Origin: JAYGED01 sp046582565
GTDB taxonomy: Bacteria > Pseudomonadota > Alphaproteobacteria > JAAXGF01
Assembly: GCA_046582565.1 (NCBI GenBank)
Contig: JAYGED010000092.1
Location: forward strand, 1 to 21,920
DNA: 21,920 nucleotides
Direction of reading: 5' to 3'
The notes beneath the pieces are model-generated. The model had not been told where the DNA came from, ran no database searches, and saw only the letters and a list, made by a program, of their open reading frames with translations. Shown one piece after another: positions 8,852 to 15,940 of this stretch. Position 1 is the stretch's first letter. Each line of letters starts with the position of its first letter. A program made the position numbers and the translations under genes.

Positions 8852-10933
8852 TTATTCGGCGGCGGTGCTCTGGAAGATTTCCTCGATCTTCTTCAGCTCT
8901 TCGATGGGAATATGGCAGCGGATACGGTGCCCGGGCGAGGATTCGACTTCCGGCGGCGGAACATTATCGCAGATATCGCCTATATGGCGCGGACAGCGGG
9001 TCGAAAAGCGGCAGCCCTTGGGTGGGTTGATGGCGCTGGGTATCTCGCCTTCAAGGCGCACGCGCTTTTGTTTAATGTCCGGGTCCGGGATGGGAATTGC
9101 CGACAGCAGCGCCTCGGTATAGGGATGATAGGGCGGGCTGAAGATCTCCTCGGCGGTGCCGGCCTCCATGATCTGGCCGAGATACATGACGACCACGGTG
9201 TCGGCGAGATAGCGCACCACGCTCAAATCATGGCTGATGAACAGAAGCGTGGTGTTGTATTTCTTCTGCACTTCCATCAACAGGTTGATTACGGCGGCCT
9301 GAACGGAGACGTCGAGAGCGGAGACCGGCTCGTCGGCGATCACCATGGAGGGATTGCCGGCAAACGCCCGGGCCACGGCGATACGCTGTTTCTGGCCGCC
9401 GGAAAGCTGGCGCGGCCTGCGGCGTGCGAAGCTGGCCGGCAGGCGTACGATCTCAAGCAGATCTTCGACCATCTTGTTGACGTCCTTGCGGCGGCTGGCC
9501 AGGCCGAATTTCTTGATCACCCGACCGATGGCGCCGCCTACCGTATGGCTTGGGTTGAGGGTGCCGTCCGGGTTCTGAAACACCATTTGCATGGCGAGGA
9601 TGAGTTCCGCGTCGCGATCTTCGGTGGCGATCTTCGCGATGTTCTCGTTGTTGAAGCGGATCGAGCCCTTGGTAGCGGTTTCAAGCCCGGTGAGAACCTT
9701 GGCGAAGGTCGATTTTCCGCAACCGGATTCGCCGACGATGGCGACTGTTTGGCCGCGCCGGGCGTTGAAGTTGAGACCCTCGTTGGCCTTGATATAGCGG
9801 ATTGAATCACCCGATAAGAAAGCGCTGATGGACATGTCCCGCTGCTCGTAGAATTTGTCCATGTTTTCGACATGGAGAACCTCGGCGGGAACGCGTTTGC
9901 CAGCGGCGACCAGTTCGACCTCGGGAACCGGCGGTTGATGGTCGATTTCATCCCAGCGTACACAGCGCACCCGGTGGCTCGCGTTGTCGTCAACCATCTC
10001 GATGTCGATGATCTCGGCATCGCAAGTGCCGGCCTCGAAATAGCGGCAACGCGGCCCGAAGGCGCAGCCCGGTGGGCGCTCGTGGGGCAGGGAGACCTGG
10101 CCGGGAATCGGCGCCAGGGCGCGTGAATGCTTGTCGGCGCTGAGCGAGGGGATGCAATCGAACAGACCGTAGGTATAGGGATGTTTGGTGTTTTTGAAGA
10201 CCTCGCGAATAGTGCCTTCCTCAATCATCTCGCCCGAATACATCACCCCGAGGCGGTCGCAGACCTTCACGATCAGGCCGAGATTGTGGCTGATGTAGAT
10301 CAGGGTGGTGTTGTATTTCTGGCGCAGATTGGCAATCAGATCGATGACCGTCGCCTCGACGGTGACGTCGAGCGCAGTGGTCGGCTCGTCGAGCAGCAAC
10401 AGGGACGGATTGGCGAGAAACGCCATGGCGATGACCACGCGCTGCTGTTGACCACCCGAAATCTGGTGCGGGTAGCGCTTCATCAAGGACTCCGGGTCGG
10501 GCATATTGACGTCGGCGAGGATTGCAAGCGCCTTGTCGTAGGCTTCCCGCTTACTGGCGCCTTCGTGGAAGATTGGCACTTCCATGAGCTGGGTGCCCAG
10601 GGTCAGGCTGGGATTCAGCGCGCTCATGGGCTCCTGATAGACCATGGCAATCTTGGACCCACGCATTTGGCGCAGTTCCTCTTTCGACAGGTCCGCCATG
10701 TCGCGGCCTTCGAAGATGATATTGCCGCGAACGATAGCGCCGTTGTTGCCGAGATAACTCATGATCGCCATGGCGACGGTTGATTTGCCGCAACCCGATT
10801 CGCCAACCAGCCCGAAACTTTCACCGCGCTTCAGGGTCAGGGAGAAATTCGGCACGGCGGGAATTTCGCCGGCGCGGACGAAATAGGAAATCCCCAGGTT
10901 GTTGATTTGCAGGACCGGGGTATCGTCATTCAT
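8852..10933 (-). CDS. Peptide/nickel-type ABC transporter, fused double ATPase (DppD-DppF-like)
   Basis: A 693-residue protein with two complete ABC ATPase domains of the Opp/Dpp class in tandem. Domain 1 has Walker A at 44-52 (G-E-S-G-C-G-K-S-T), signature S-G-G-Q at 159-162 and Walker B ending D-E-P at 182-184. Domain 2 has Walker A at 401-409, signature L-S-G-G-Q at 510-514 and Walker B ending D-E-P at 534-536. Each is followed by the oligopeptide/dipeptide C-terminal domain with a C-x5-C-x7-C pattern (C290, C296 and C304 in the first). The protein should power the two permeases encoded just upstream; the fusion replaces the usual pair of separate genes. I chose ATG 10933 because GGGAG precedes it by 7 nt and 'MNDDTPVLQI' is a normal ATPase N-terminus; an upstream ATG at 11008 would overlap the permease gene. 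Substrate is not readable from sequence. Confidence 0.93.
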   Translation of the reverse strand: MNDDTPVLQINNLGISYFVRAGEIPAVPNFSLTLKRGESFGLVGESGCGKSTVAMAIMSYLGNNGAIVRGNIIFEGRDMADLSKEELRQMRGSKIAMVYQEPMSALNPSLTLGTQLMEVPIFHEGASKREAYDKALAILADVNMPDPESLMKRYPHQISGGQQQRVVIAMAFLANPSLLLLDEPTTALDVTVEATVIDLIANLRQKYNTTLIYISHNLGLIVKVCDRLGVMYSGEMIEEGTIREVFKNTKHPYTYGLFDCIPSLSADKHSRALAPIPGQVSLPHERPPGCAFGPRCRYFEAGTCDAEIIDIEMVDDNASHRVRCVRWDEIDHQPPVPEVELVAAGKRVPAEVLHVENMDKFYEQRDMSISAFLSGDSIRYIKANEGLNFNARRGQTVAIVGESGCGKSTFAKVLTGLETATKGSIRFNNENIAKIATEDRDAELILAMQMVFQNPDGTLNPSHTVGGAIGRVIKKFGLASRRKDVNKMVEDLLEIVRLPASFARRRPRQLSGGQKQRIAVARAFAGNPSMVIADEPVSALDVSVQAAVINLLMEVQKKYNTTLLFISHDLSVVRYLADTVVVMYLGQIMEAGTAEEIFSPPYHPYTEALLSAIPIPDPDIKQKRVRLEGEIPSAINPPKGCRFSTRCPRHIGDICDNVPPPEVESSPGHRIRCHIPIEELKKIEEIFQSTAAE

Positions 10934-10940
10934 AGAGTTA

Positions 10941-10945
10941 CTCCC
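10941..10945 (-). promoter_or_regulatory. Ribosome binding site for the fused ATPase
   Basis: The minus strand reads GGGAG with 7 nt to ATG 10933, in the 16-bp gap after the permease stop. It supports this start over the in-frame ATG at 11008. Confidence 0.5.
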
Positions 10946-10949
10946 GGGC

Positions 10950-11933
10950 TCAATCGCGCATTGAAATTTCGCGCAGACCGTCGGCCAGCAAATTGAAGCC
11001 GACAACAAGACTGGATATGGCGATGCTGGGCAGGATGGCCATATGCGGCCATATGCTGATCACCGCTTTAGCCTTGACCACCATGCCGCCCCAATCGGGA
11101 TCGGGCGGCGGCAGGCCGAGGCCGAGAAAACCGAGCACGCCGATGGTGATGATGGTGTAGCCCATGCGGACGCAGGCATCGACGATGAGCGGCCCGCGCG
11201 CGTTGGGCAGCAGCTCGACGACCATGATGTAGAGCGGGGTCTCGCCTCGAATCTTGGCGGCATCAACATATTCATGATTGCGCAGATCTAGAATCAAGCC
11301 GCGAACGATACGCCCGATGCCCGGCGACGACGCCAGGGTGACGGCGACAATGATGTTGAACGCCGACGGACCGAACGCGGAGATCAGGATGATGAACAGG
11401 ATAAGCACGGGAAACGACAGGATGATGTCGGAAATGCGGCTGATCAGCATATCGACCCAGCCGCCGAGGTAACCGGCGAGCATACCCATGGTGCAGCCGA
11501 CCAGATAGGCGCCGGCCACCGCGATGGGGGCGACGATAAAAACGGTTCGCGATCCCCAGATCAGCCGCGACCAGACATCGCGCCCCAGCTCATCCGTGCC
11601 CAGCCAATGCTCTTCCCAGGGCATCCACTTCGGCGTCGGATCGGCGAGCATGGCGTAATCGAGGGCGTTGGGATCGTAGGAGGTCAGATAGGGCGCGAAG
11701 ATGGCGACGAACACCCAGAATCCGATGAGCGCGAGACCCAGCATGGCGGCCGGCGATTCGCGCAGCAGGAAGAACCAGTGCAGCGTGCCGCGGATCAAAT
11801 AATAGAGCATCTCAAGGGTCCGGTTGACCGTGTCATAGGCCTGGCCGAGGATCCACATGAGCATGTCATCGGGGGCGACGCTGGGGTCACGCTTGACCGG
11901 TACAGGCTTGGCGGTGGGGATTTGATCAGTCAT
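10950..11933 (-). CDS. ABC transporter permease (DppC/OppC-like)
   Basis: A 327-residue integral membrane permease of the peptide/nickel class. A hydrophilic N-terminal extension of about 60 residues precedes the first membrane segment ('MLGLALIGFWVFVAIFAPYL'), as is usual for the DppC/OppC type. A periplasmic loop holds 'HWLGTDELGRDVWSRLIWG', the family hallmark, before the BPD_transp_1 core. The cytoplasmic coupling loop carries an EAA-type motif at 'EYVDAAKIRGETP', which contacts the ATPase. The C-terminus has 'LGLGLPPPDPDWGGMV', again typical. The Shine-Dalgarno TAGGAGGT includes the stop codon of the upstream permease, so the two are tightly coupled. It partners the DppB-like permease and the fused ATPase. 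Confidence 0.94.
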   Translation of the reverse strand: MTDQIPTAKPVPVKRDPSVAPDDMLMWILGQAYDTVNRTLEMLYYLIRGTLHWFFLLRESPAAMLGLALIGFWVFVAIFAPYLTSYDPNALDYAMLADPTPKWMPWEEHWLGTDELGRDVWSRLIWGSRTVFIVAPIAVAGAYLVGCTMGMLAGYLGGWVDMLISRISDIILSFPVLILFIILISAFGPSAFNIIVAVTLASSPGIGRIVRGLILDLRNHEYVDAAKIRGETPLYIMVVELLPNARGPLIVDACVRMGYTIITIGVLGFLGLGLPPPDPDWGGMVVKAKAVISIWPHMAILPSIAISSLVVGFNLLADGLREISMRD

Positions 11934-11945
11934 GTGCCAAACCTC

Positions 11946-12959
11946 CTAGACGAATCGAATGCGCGGGTTCAGAAACATGTACCCGATATCGCCGATAAGC
12001 TGGGTGGATACGGCGATCACCAGGGCGACGACGGTCGCGGCTTCGAGCAGGGCGATATCGCCGAACAACGCCGCCTCAAGCAGCATGCGGCCGAAGCCGG
12101 GATAGGCGAAGACGACTTCGGTGACGACAACCCCGGTGATCAGAAAGTTGATCTGCAACAGCATCACCGTGAAGGGGGCGATCATGGCGTTGCGCAGGGC
12201 GTGGCGCAGGATCACCGTGCGATAGGGCAGGCCCTTGAGGATCGCCGTGCGGATGTAATGTTTGGTCATGACCTCGACCATGGAGCCGCGCACCATACGC
12301 GCCACATAGCCGAAATCGTAGAGCACCAGAACCGTGACCGGCAGTATGTAATGGGTCGCCAACGGCCATTCCGGCGTCACGTTCAGGGTGCTGGTTCCCG
12401 GCAATAGGCCGAGCCACACCACGAAGATGGCCATCAGGAACACGGCCGATGCGAATTCGGGGATCGAGGTAAGGATGATCCCGGTCAGGGAAAGCCCCCT
12501 ATCAAGCAGACTGCCTTCGGCCATGCCCGACAGCACGCCGAAGACCAGGGATAGCGGGATAATCAGGGCAAAGGCGATGCCGGCGAGCACGACAGTGTTG
12601 CCCAGCCGGTCCCACAGCACGTCATTGACCGGCGCCTTGAACAGGGTCGAATAGCCGAAATTGCCGAAATATTTATGGCCGCGCGGATCGTCGAAGCCGA
12701 GATCGAGTTCGGGGTCGGCCAGGGGGTCTTCCATCAATCCGGTCAGCACCCCGGCCCAGCGCCCGTAGCGCATCAGCAGCGGGTCGCCGAGTCCGAGCTT
12801 ATCAAACAGGACTTTCTTGGATTCATCGCTGGCGTAGGGCCCCAGGGTCTTGCTGGCGACGTTGCCCGGCGAAAATTCCATCACGCCGAACACCAGGAAC
12901 GACGAAACCACCATGGTTACGACCATCAGGAACAAGCGGTTGGCGATAAAGACAGTCAT
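11946..12959 (-). CDS. ABC transporter permease (DppB/OppB-like)
   Basis: A 337-residue integral membrane permease, the first gene of the transporter-sarcosine oxidase operon. The N-terminal membrane segment 'FLMVVTMVVSSFLVFGVME' is followed by the usual large periplasmic loop of the DppB/OppB type, then by the transport core. The coupling-loop motif is at 'YIRTAILKGLPYRTVI', with 'RHALRNAMIAPFTV' after it. The C-terminal 'VFAYPGFGRMLLEAALFGD' is characteristic of this subfamily. CAGGGAG lies about 8 nt before the ATG and serves as ribosome binding site. Upstream there is a 179-bp gap with a promoter-like sequence. No substrate-binding protein gene is present in the window, so the solute receptor is either encoded elsewhere or was lost. 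Confidence 0.94.
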   Translation of the reverse strand: MTVFIANRLFLMVVTMVVSSFLVFGVMEFSPGNVASKTLGPYASDESKKVLFDKLGLGDPLLMRYGRWAGVLTGLMEDPLADPELDLGFDDPRGHKYFGNFGYSTLFKAPVNDVLWDRLGNTVVLAGIAFALIIPLSLVFGVLSGMAEGSLLDRGLSLTGIILTSIPEFASAVFLMAIFVVWLGLLPGTSTLNVTPEWPLATHYILPVTVLVLYDFGYVARMVRGSMVEVMTKHYIRTAILKGLPYRTVILRHALRNAMIAPFTVMLLQINFLITGVVVTEVVFAYPGFGRMLLEAALFGDIALLEAATVVALVIAVSTQLIGDIGYMFLNPRIRFV

Positions 12960-13084
12960 ACGTCGCGCTCCCTGTTTGAAGCCGTCAGACTGGCCTTGTT
13001 CTCTACGGGCGGATGCTGTTGGAAATGTTCGCCCCAGAACATCCCGGCGTCCCCACGTCGGCCCCTGTCAGCCACATACTGGAA

Positions 13085-13129
13085 ATGATTGTCTGGTAAG
13101 AGACTGGTCCTGTCCAGCCAGTAAATCAT
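13085..13129. repeat. Inverted repeat around the candidate promoter (possible operator or weak terminator)
   Basis: ATGATTgtCTGG at 13085-13096 faces CCAGtaAATCAT at 13118-13129: 10 of 12 bases match as an inverted repeat with a 21-bp spacer. The left arm covers the candidate -10 element and the right arm lies just outside the -35. A smaller CTGG/CCAG pair lies inside. As RNA it could also fold as a hairpin after the dapA-like gene, but no T-run follows, so an operator is the likelier reading. Confidence 0.35.
13088..13116 (-). promoter_or_regulatory. Candidate sigma-70-type promoter of the transporter-sox operon
   Basis: Read on the minus strand, TGGACA (13116-13111) and GACAAT (13093-13088) are separated by 17 nt. 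They match the -35 and -10 consensus at 5 of 6 and 4 of 6 bases. The position is about 130 bp before the permease ATG, in the only sizeable gap before the operon. This is a pattern match only; alphaproteobacterial promoters are often weaker than consensus. Confidence 0.35.
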
Positions 13130-13138
13130 CACTAAAGA

Positions 13139-14026
13139 TCACATGGCTTTATCGAGCCGGGCCATCAGCTTGGCGAGCCGGGCCTCGGCGGCGGCGGTGA
13201 GCGGTTTGATCGGCAGCCGGGGATCGCCGAGCTTGAGGCCGCGTATGTTCGCTCCCGCCTTGACCGCGGCCACATAGCCTTCGGCTTCGAGGAAGCGGTT
13301 GACCGGGTAGAGCCGGTCCCACAGGGCGCGCCCACCCTCCACGTCGCCGCGAACGGCAATGCGTTCGAACAGCTCGGCGCAGGCGCGGGGCACGGCGTTG
13401 GGCGCCCCCCAGATGGCCGACCGCGCACCGGCCACCAGACCGACAAACTGCAAGGTGTCCTGGCCGCTTAACAGTTGGATCCGGTTGCCGCAGAGATGGC
13501 GCAGCTCTTCGATGCGGGCGGCCTGATGGGTGGTGTCCTTGATGGCGACGATGCCGGGGATGCGCGCAAGCGATGCGATGAACGCGGTCGAAAGGCTGTA
13601 TCCCGTGCCCGCCGGATTGTTATAGAGCAGAACCGGCAGGCCGCCGTCGCCGACGACTGCCTCCACATAATCACGCAATTCCGCTTCGTTGGGCTCCTCG
13701 TAATAGGGCCCGACCAGCATCACCGCATCGGCGCCGACCTTCTTGGCGTGGCGGGCCAGGTCGACCGCTTCCGCCGTGCTCATGGCGCCGACGCCGACGG
13801 TGACCGGCACCCGGCCGCGCGCCGCCTTGCAGATGGTCGCACTCACCGCCCGGCGCTCCTCACTGGTCAGGGCCGGGAACTCGCCGGTTGATCCGCAGGT
13901 CACCAGGCCGTGGATACCGTTTTTTATTTGGTCGTTGACCAGCGCCTTCAGCCGCCGATGATCAACCGCCGCGCCGGACCTGCTAAACGGCGTGGCTAAG
14001 GCGACATGGATACCGTAATAATCCAT
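13139..14026 (-). CDS. DapA-family (DHDPS/NAL superfamily) lyase or aldolase, not a typical DapA
   Basis: A 295-residue class I aldolase of the dihydrodipicolinate synthase / N-acetylneuraminate lyase superfamily. The Schiff-base lysine is K163 in 'AIKDTT', the catalytic tyrosine is Y135 in 'LLYNNPAGTG', and the substrate-carboxylate loop is G45-S-T-G-E49. True dihydrodipicolinate synthases read N-x-P-x-R-T after that tyrosine, where the arginine (Arg138 in E. coli) binds the aldehyde substrate's carboxylate. Here that position is Gly140. The enzyme therefore probably acts on another 2-oxo acid or aldehyde; the substrate is unknown. It lies upstream of the transporter operon on the same strand, separated by 179 bp, and may be regulated apart from it. 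AGGGA 10 nt before the ATG is the likely ribosome binding site. Confidence 0.88.
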   Translation of the reverse strand: MDYYGIHVALATPFSRSGAAVDHRRLKALVNDQIKNGIHGLVTCGSTGEFPALTSEERRAVSATICKAARGRVPVTVGVGAMSTAEAVDLARHAKKVGADAVMLVGPYYEEPNEAELRDYVEAVVGDGGLPVLLYNNPAGTGYSLSTAFIASLARIPGIVAIKDTTHQAARIEELRHLCGNRIQLLSGQDTLQFVGLVAGARSAIWGAPNAVPRACAELFERIAVRGDVEGGRALWDRLYPVNRFLEAEGYVAAVKAGANIRGLKLGDPRLPIKPLTAAAEARLAKLMARLDKAM

Positions 14027-14039
14027 CGTTCGAGATTCC

Positions 14040-14066
14040 CTTGATCTGTTGTCATTCTTGATCTGT
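14040..14066. repeat. Tandem 10-bp direct repeat upstream of the dapA-like gene
   Basis: CTTGATCTGT occurs at 14040-14049 and again, identical, at 14057-14066, a 17-bp period. The copy nearer the gene abuts the AGGGA ribosome binding site of the dapA-like gene (ATG at 14026). The repeat may be a regulator binding site in the gap between this gene and hpnE; no regulator gene is present in the window. Confidence 0.35.
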
Positions 14067-14139
14067 ATTTTCGCCGGCCATGGTGATGGCTTATGCCGCG
14101 CTCTGTCAATGCGCCGGAGCAGGGGCTACCATTGCCGCC

Positions 14140-15396
14140 ATGACGACGATCCATATTATCGGCGCCGGACTTTCTGGTCTGTCTTGCGCAGTGCGGCTTT
14201 CCCGGGACGGTCATCAGGTTGCCCTCTACGAATCAGCACCCCAGGCCGGCGGCCGCTGCCGCTCCTATTTTGAACCCGCCCTCGACCGTCTTATCGACAA
14301 CGGCAATCACCTGATTCTCGGCGCTAACTATGCGCTGATGGAGTATCTCGAGGTGATTGGCGCGCGCGATCGTCTGATCAGCGCGCCCGAGGTCGTCTAT
14401 CCCTATGTGGAACTGCCCACGGGCAAACGCTGGACGCTCAGGCCCAACGCCGGGCCGCTGCCCTGGTGGCTGCTGGCGCCCGGCCGCCGGGTTCCCGATA
14501 GTCGGCTGGCCGATTATTTAACCGCCTGGCGGCTCAAGTCGGCCGACGCCGACGCTACCGTCGCCGATGTTTTCGATACCGGGTCGACCTTCTTCAAGCG
14601 GTTCTGGGGGCCGCTCATGGTCGCTGTGCTCAATACCGAGGTCGAGGCGGCCTCGGCGCGGCTCATGTGGCCGGTCATCGACCTTACTTTCGGCCGTGGG
14701 GCTGCTGCCTGCCGCGCCTACGTCGCCCGCGATGGGTTGTCGCCGAGCCTGGTCGATCCGGCCGTGGAATGGCTTGGCGGGCGCGGCTGCGAGACTCGGT
14801 TCGGGGCCAGGCTGCGGGCTCTGGAATTCGATGGCCACCGCGTGGCCGGGTTGGATTTCGGGTCTGAGAAAATCACCCTCGCTGACGATGACTGCCTGGT
14901 TCTCGCCGTGCCCCCGGCGCGCGCTGTCGAGCTGCTGCCCGGTCTGGTCGCACCGGAGGAGACCCGCGCCATCGTTAATGCGCATTATCGGTTCGATACA
15001 CCGCTGTCCCTGCCCGGCGGCTCGCCCTTGATAGGGGTGATTGGCGGCGCGGCTCAGTGGATATTCCTGCGCGGCGACGTGGCCTCGGTAACGGTCAGCG
15101 CCGCTGATGCTATGCTCGACGTGTCCGCCGATGATATCGCCGCGCTGTTGTGGGCCGATGTGGCCAAGGCTTGCGATCTTGGCGACACGCCTCTGCCGCC
15201 CAACCGCATCGTGAAGGAGCGCCGCGCCACCTTCGCTCAGACCCCCGCCCAGGTTGCTCGCAGGCCAGGGGCGAAAACCCAATACGCCAATCTGGTCCTG
15301 GCCGGCGATTGGACCGACACCGGCCTGCCGGCGACCCTGGAAGGCGCCGTCCATTCGGGCCATGCGGCGGCGGCGGAAATTACCCGTAGGCGATGA
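14140..15396 (+). CDS. hpnE: Hydroxysqualene dehydroxylase / squalene-associated FAD-dependent desaturase HpnE
   Basis: A 418-residue FAD-dependent amine-oxidase/phytoene-desaturase-like protein. The N-terminus has the dinucleotide motif G-A-G-L-S-G at 8-13, then 'APQAGGRCRS' and 'LIDNGNHLILGANYALMEYL', which are hallmarks of HpnE. The second half has 'IVNAHYRF', 'VKERRATFAQTPAQ' and the C-terminal FAD-binding 'LAGDWTDTGLPATLEGAVHSG'. In hopanoid-making bacteria HpnE reduces hydroxysqualene to squalene after HpnC and HpnD. I start it at ATG 14140, which places the GxGxxG motif at the expected distance; ATGs at 14080 and 14086 would add about 20 unconserved residues, and no start has a strong ribosome binding site. 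hpnC, hpnD and shc are not seen nearby. Its 3' end overlaps a convergent membrane-protein gene by 17 bp. Confidence 0.9.
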   Translation: MTTIHIIGAGLSGLSCAVRLSRDGHQVALYESAPQAGGRCRSYFEPALDRLIDNGNHLILGANYALMEYLEVIGARDRLISAPEVVYPYVELPTGKRWTLRPNAGPLPWWLLAPGRRVPDSRLADYLTAWRLKSADADATVADVFDTGSTFFKRFWGPLMVAVLNTEVEAASARLMWPVIDLTFGRGAAACRAYVARDGLSPSLVDPAVEWLGGRGCETRFGARLRALEFDGHRVAGLDFGSEKITLADDDCLVLAVPPARAVELLPGLVAPEETRAIVNAHYRFDTPLSLPGGSPLIGVIGGAAQWIFLRGDVASVTVSAADAMLDVSADDIAALLWADVAKACDLGDTPLPPNRIVKERRATFAQTPAQVARRPGAKTQYANLVLAGDWTDTGLPATLEGAVHSGHAAAAEITRRR

Positions 15397-15940
15397 TATT
15401 GATCAGGATGCCGACGGTCTCGAGCAGCATGACGATGCCGATGGCGGTCGTCGTGGTGGTCTGCAGGGCGGTGCGGATGACGAACCATTCGAAAACCAGG
15501 ACATAGACCACCACCGTAAACAGGATAATCGCGGATAGTCCTTCGGAAATCAGCCCGAGTGTGCCGAGCAGGGCGCCGAGCGCCTGTAAGATGATCTGCG
15601 GCACCGTGGTCCAGTTGTAGGCGACGATCATGGGAATGAAGCTGTGGGATGCGCCGAACAGTTTGGTAACCGGGATCATGATCAGCGGAACGATCGCCCA
15701 GCCAATCCCATAGACCAGGATGGTGACGAAAATTTCCCACCCCACATCGACCGGGGCGGTGTGTTTTTGAAAATCGAGATAGACCAGCAGGGCGAAGAAG
15801 GGAGCGGCCGGCAGGGCGGCGTAGAAGGATCGCCAGAAGCCGGCACTCGAGAAATCGAACCAGTTCATGCCGTCGGCGTCGAAGCGCATGAGGCGCCAGG
15901 AACCGAAAAGGGCGGCAATGATTTCGCGTTGGCTGGGCAT
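15380..15940 (-). CDS. Small multi-span membrane protein, Yip1-like, function unknown
   Basis: A 186-residue hydrophobic protein. After a soluble N-terminus of about 35 residues I see five likely membrane segments, near 37-54, 68-92, 100-125, 131-155 and 165-184. The layout and the run 'AYNWTTVPQIILQ' resemble Yip1-domain proteins, but I do not recognise a specific family and assign no function. The start ATG 15940-15938 shares one base with the dapE stop (TGATG), so it is translated with dapE; the frame stays open upstream to 16069 but that part is the dapE shadow. The 3' end overlaps hpnE on the other strand by 17 bp, with no terminator visible between the converging genes. Confidence 0.75.
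   Translation of the reverse strand: MPSQREIIAALFGSWRLMRFDADGMNWFDFSSAGFWRSFYAALPAAPFFALLVYLDFQKHTAPVDVGWEIFVTILVYGIGWAIVPLIMIPVTKLFGASHSFIPMIVAYNWTTVPQIILQALGALLGTLGLISEGLSAIILFTVVVYVLVFEWFVIRTALQTTTTTAIGIVMLLETVGILINIIAYG

Noticed and set aside
8912..9805. A 297-codon open frame on the + strand opposite the ABC ATPase gene.
   Set aside because: It is an antisense shadow of the second ATPase domain; no independent support.
13139..14026. Assigning the gene symbol dapA because dapD and dapE are nearby.
   Set aside because: The conserved substrate-binding arginine is replaced by glycine, and the gene neighbours the transporter operon, not the dap genes.
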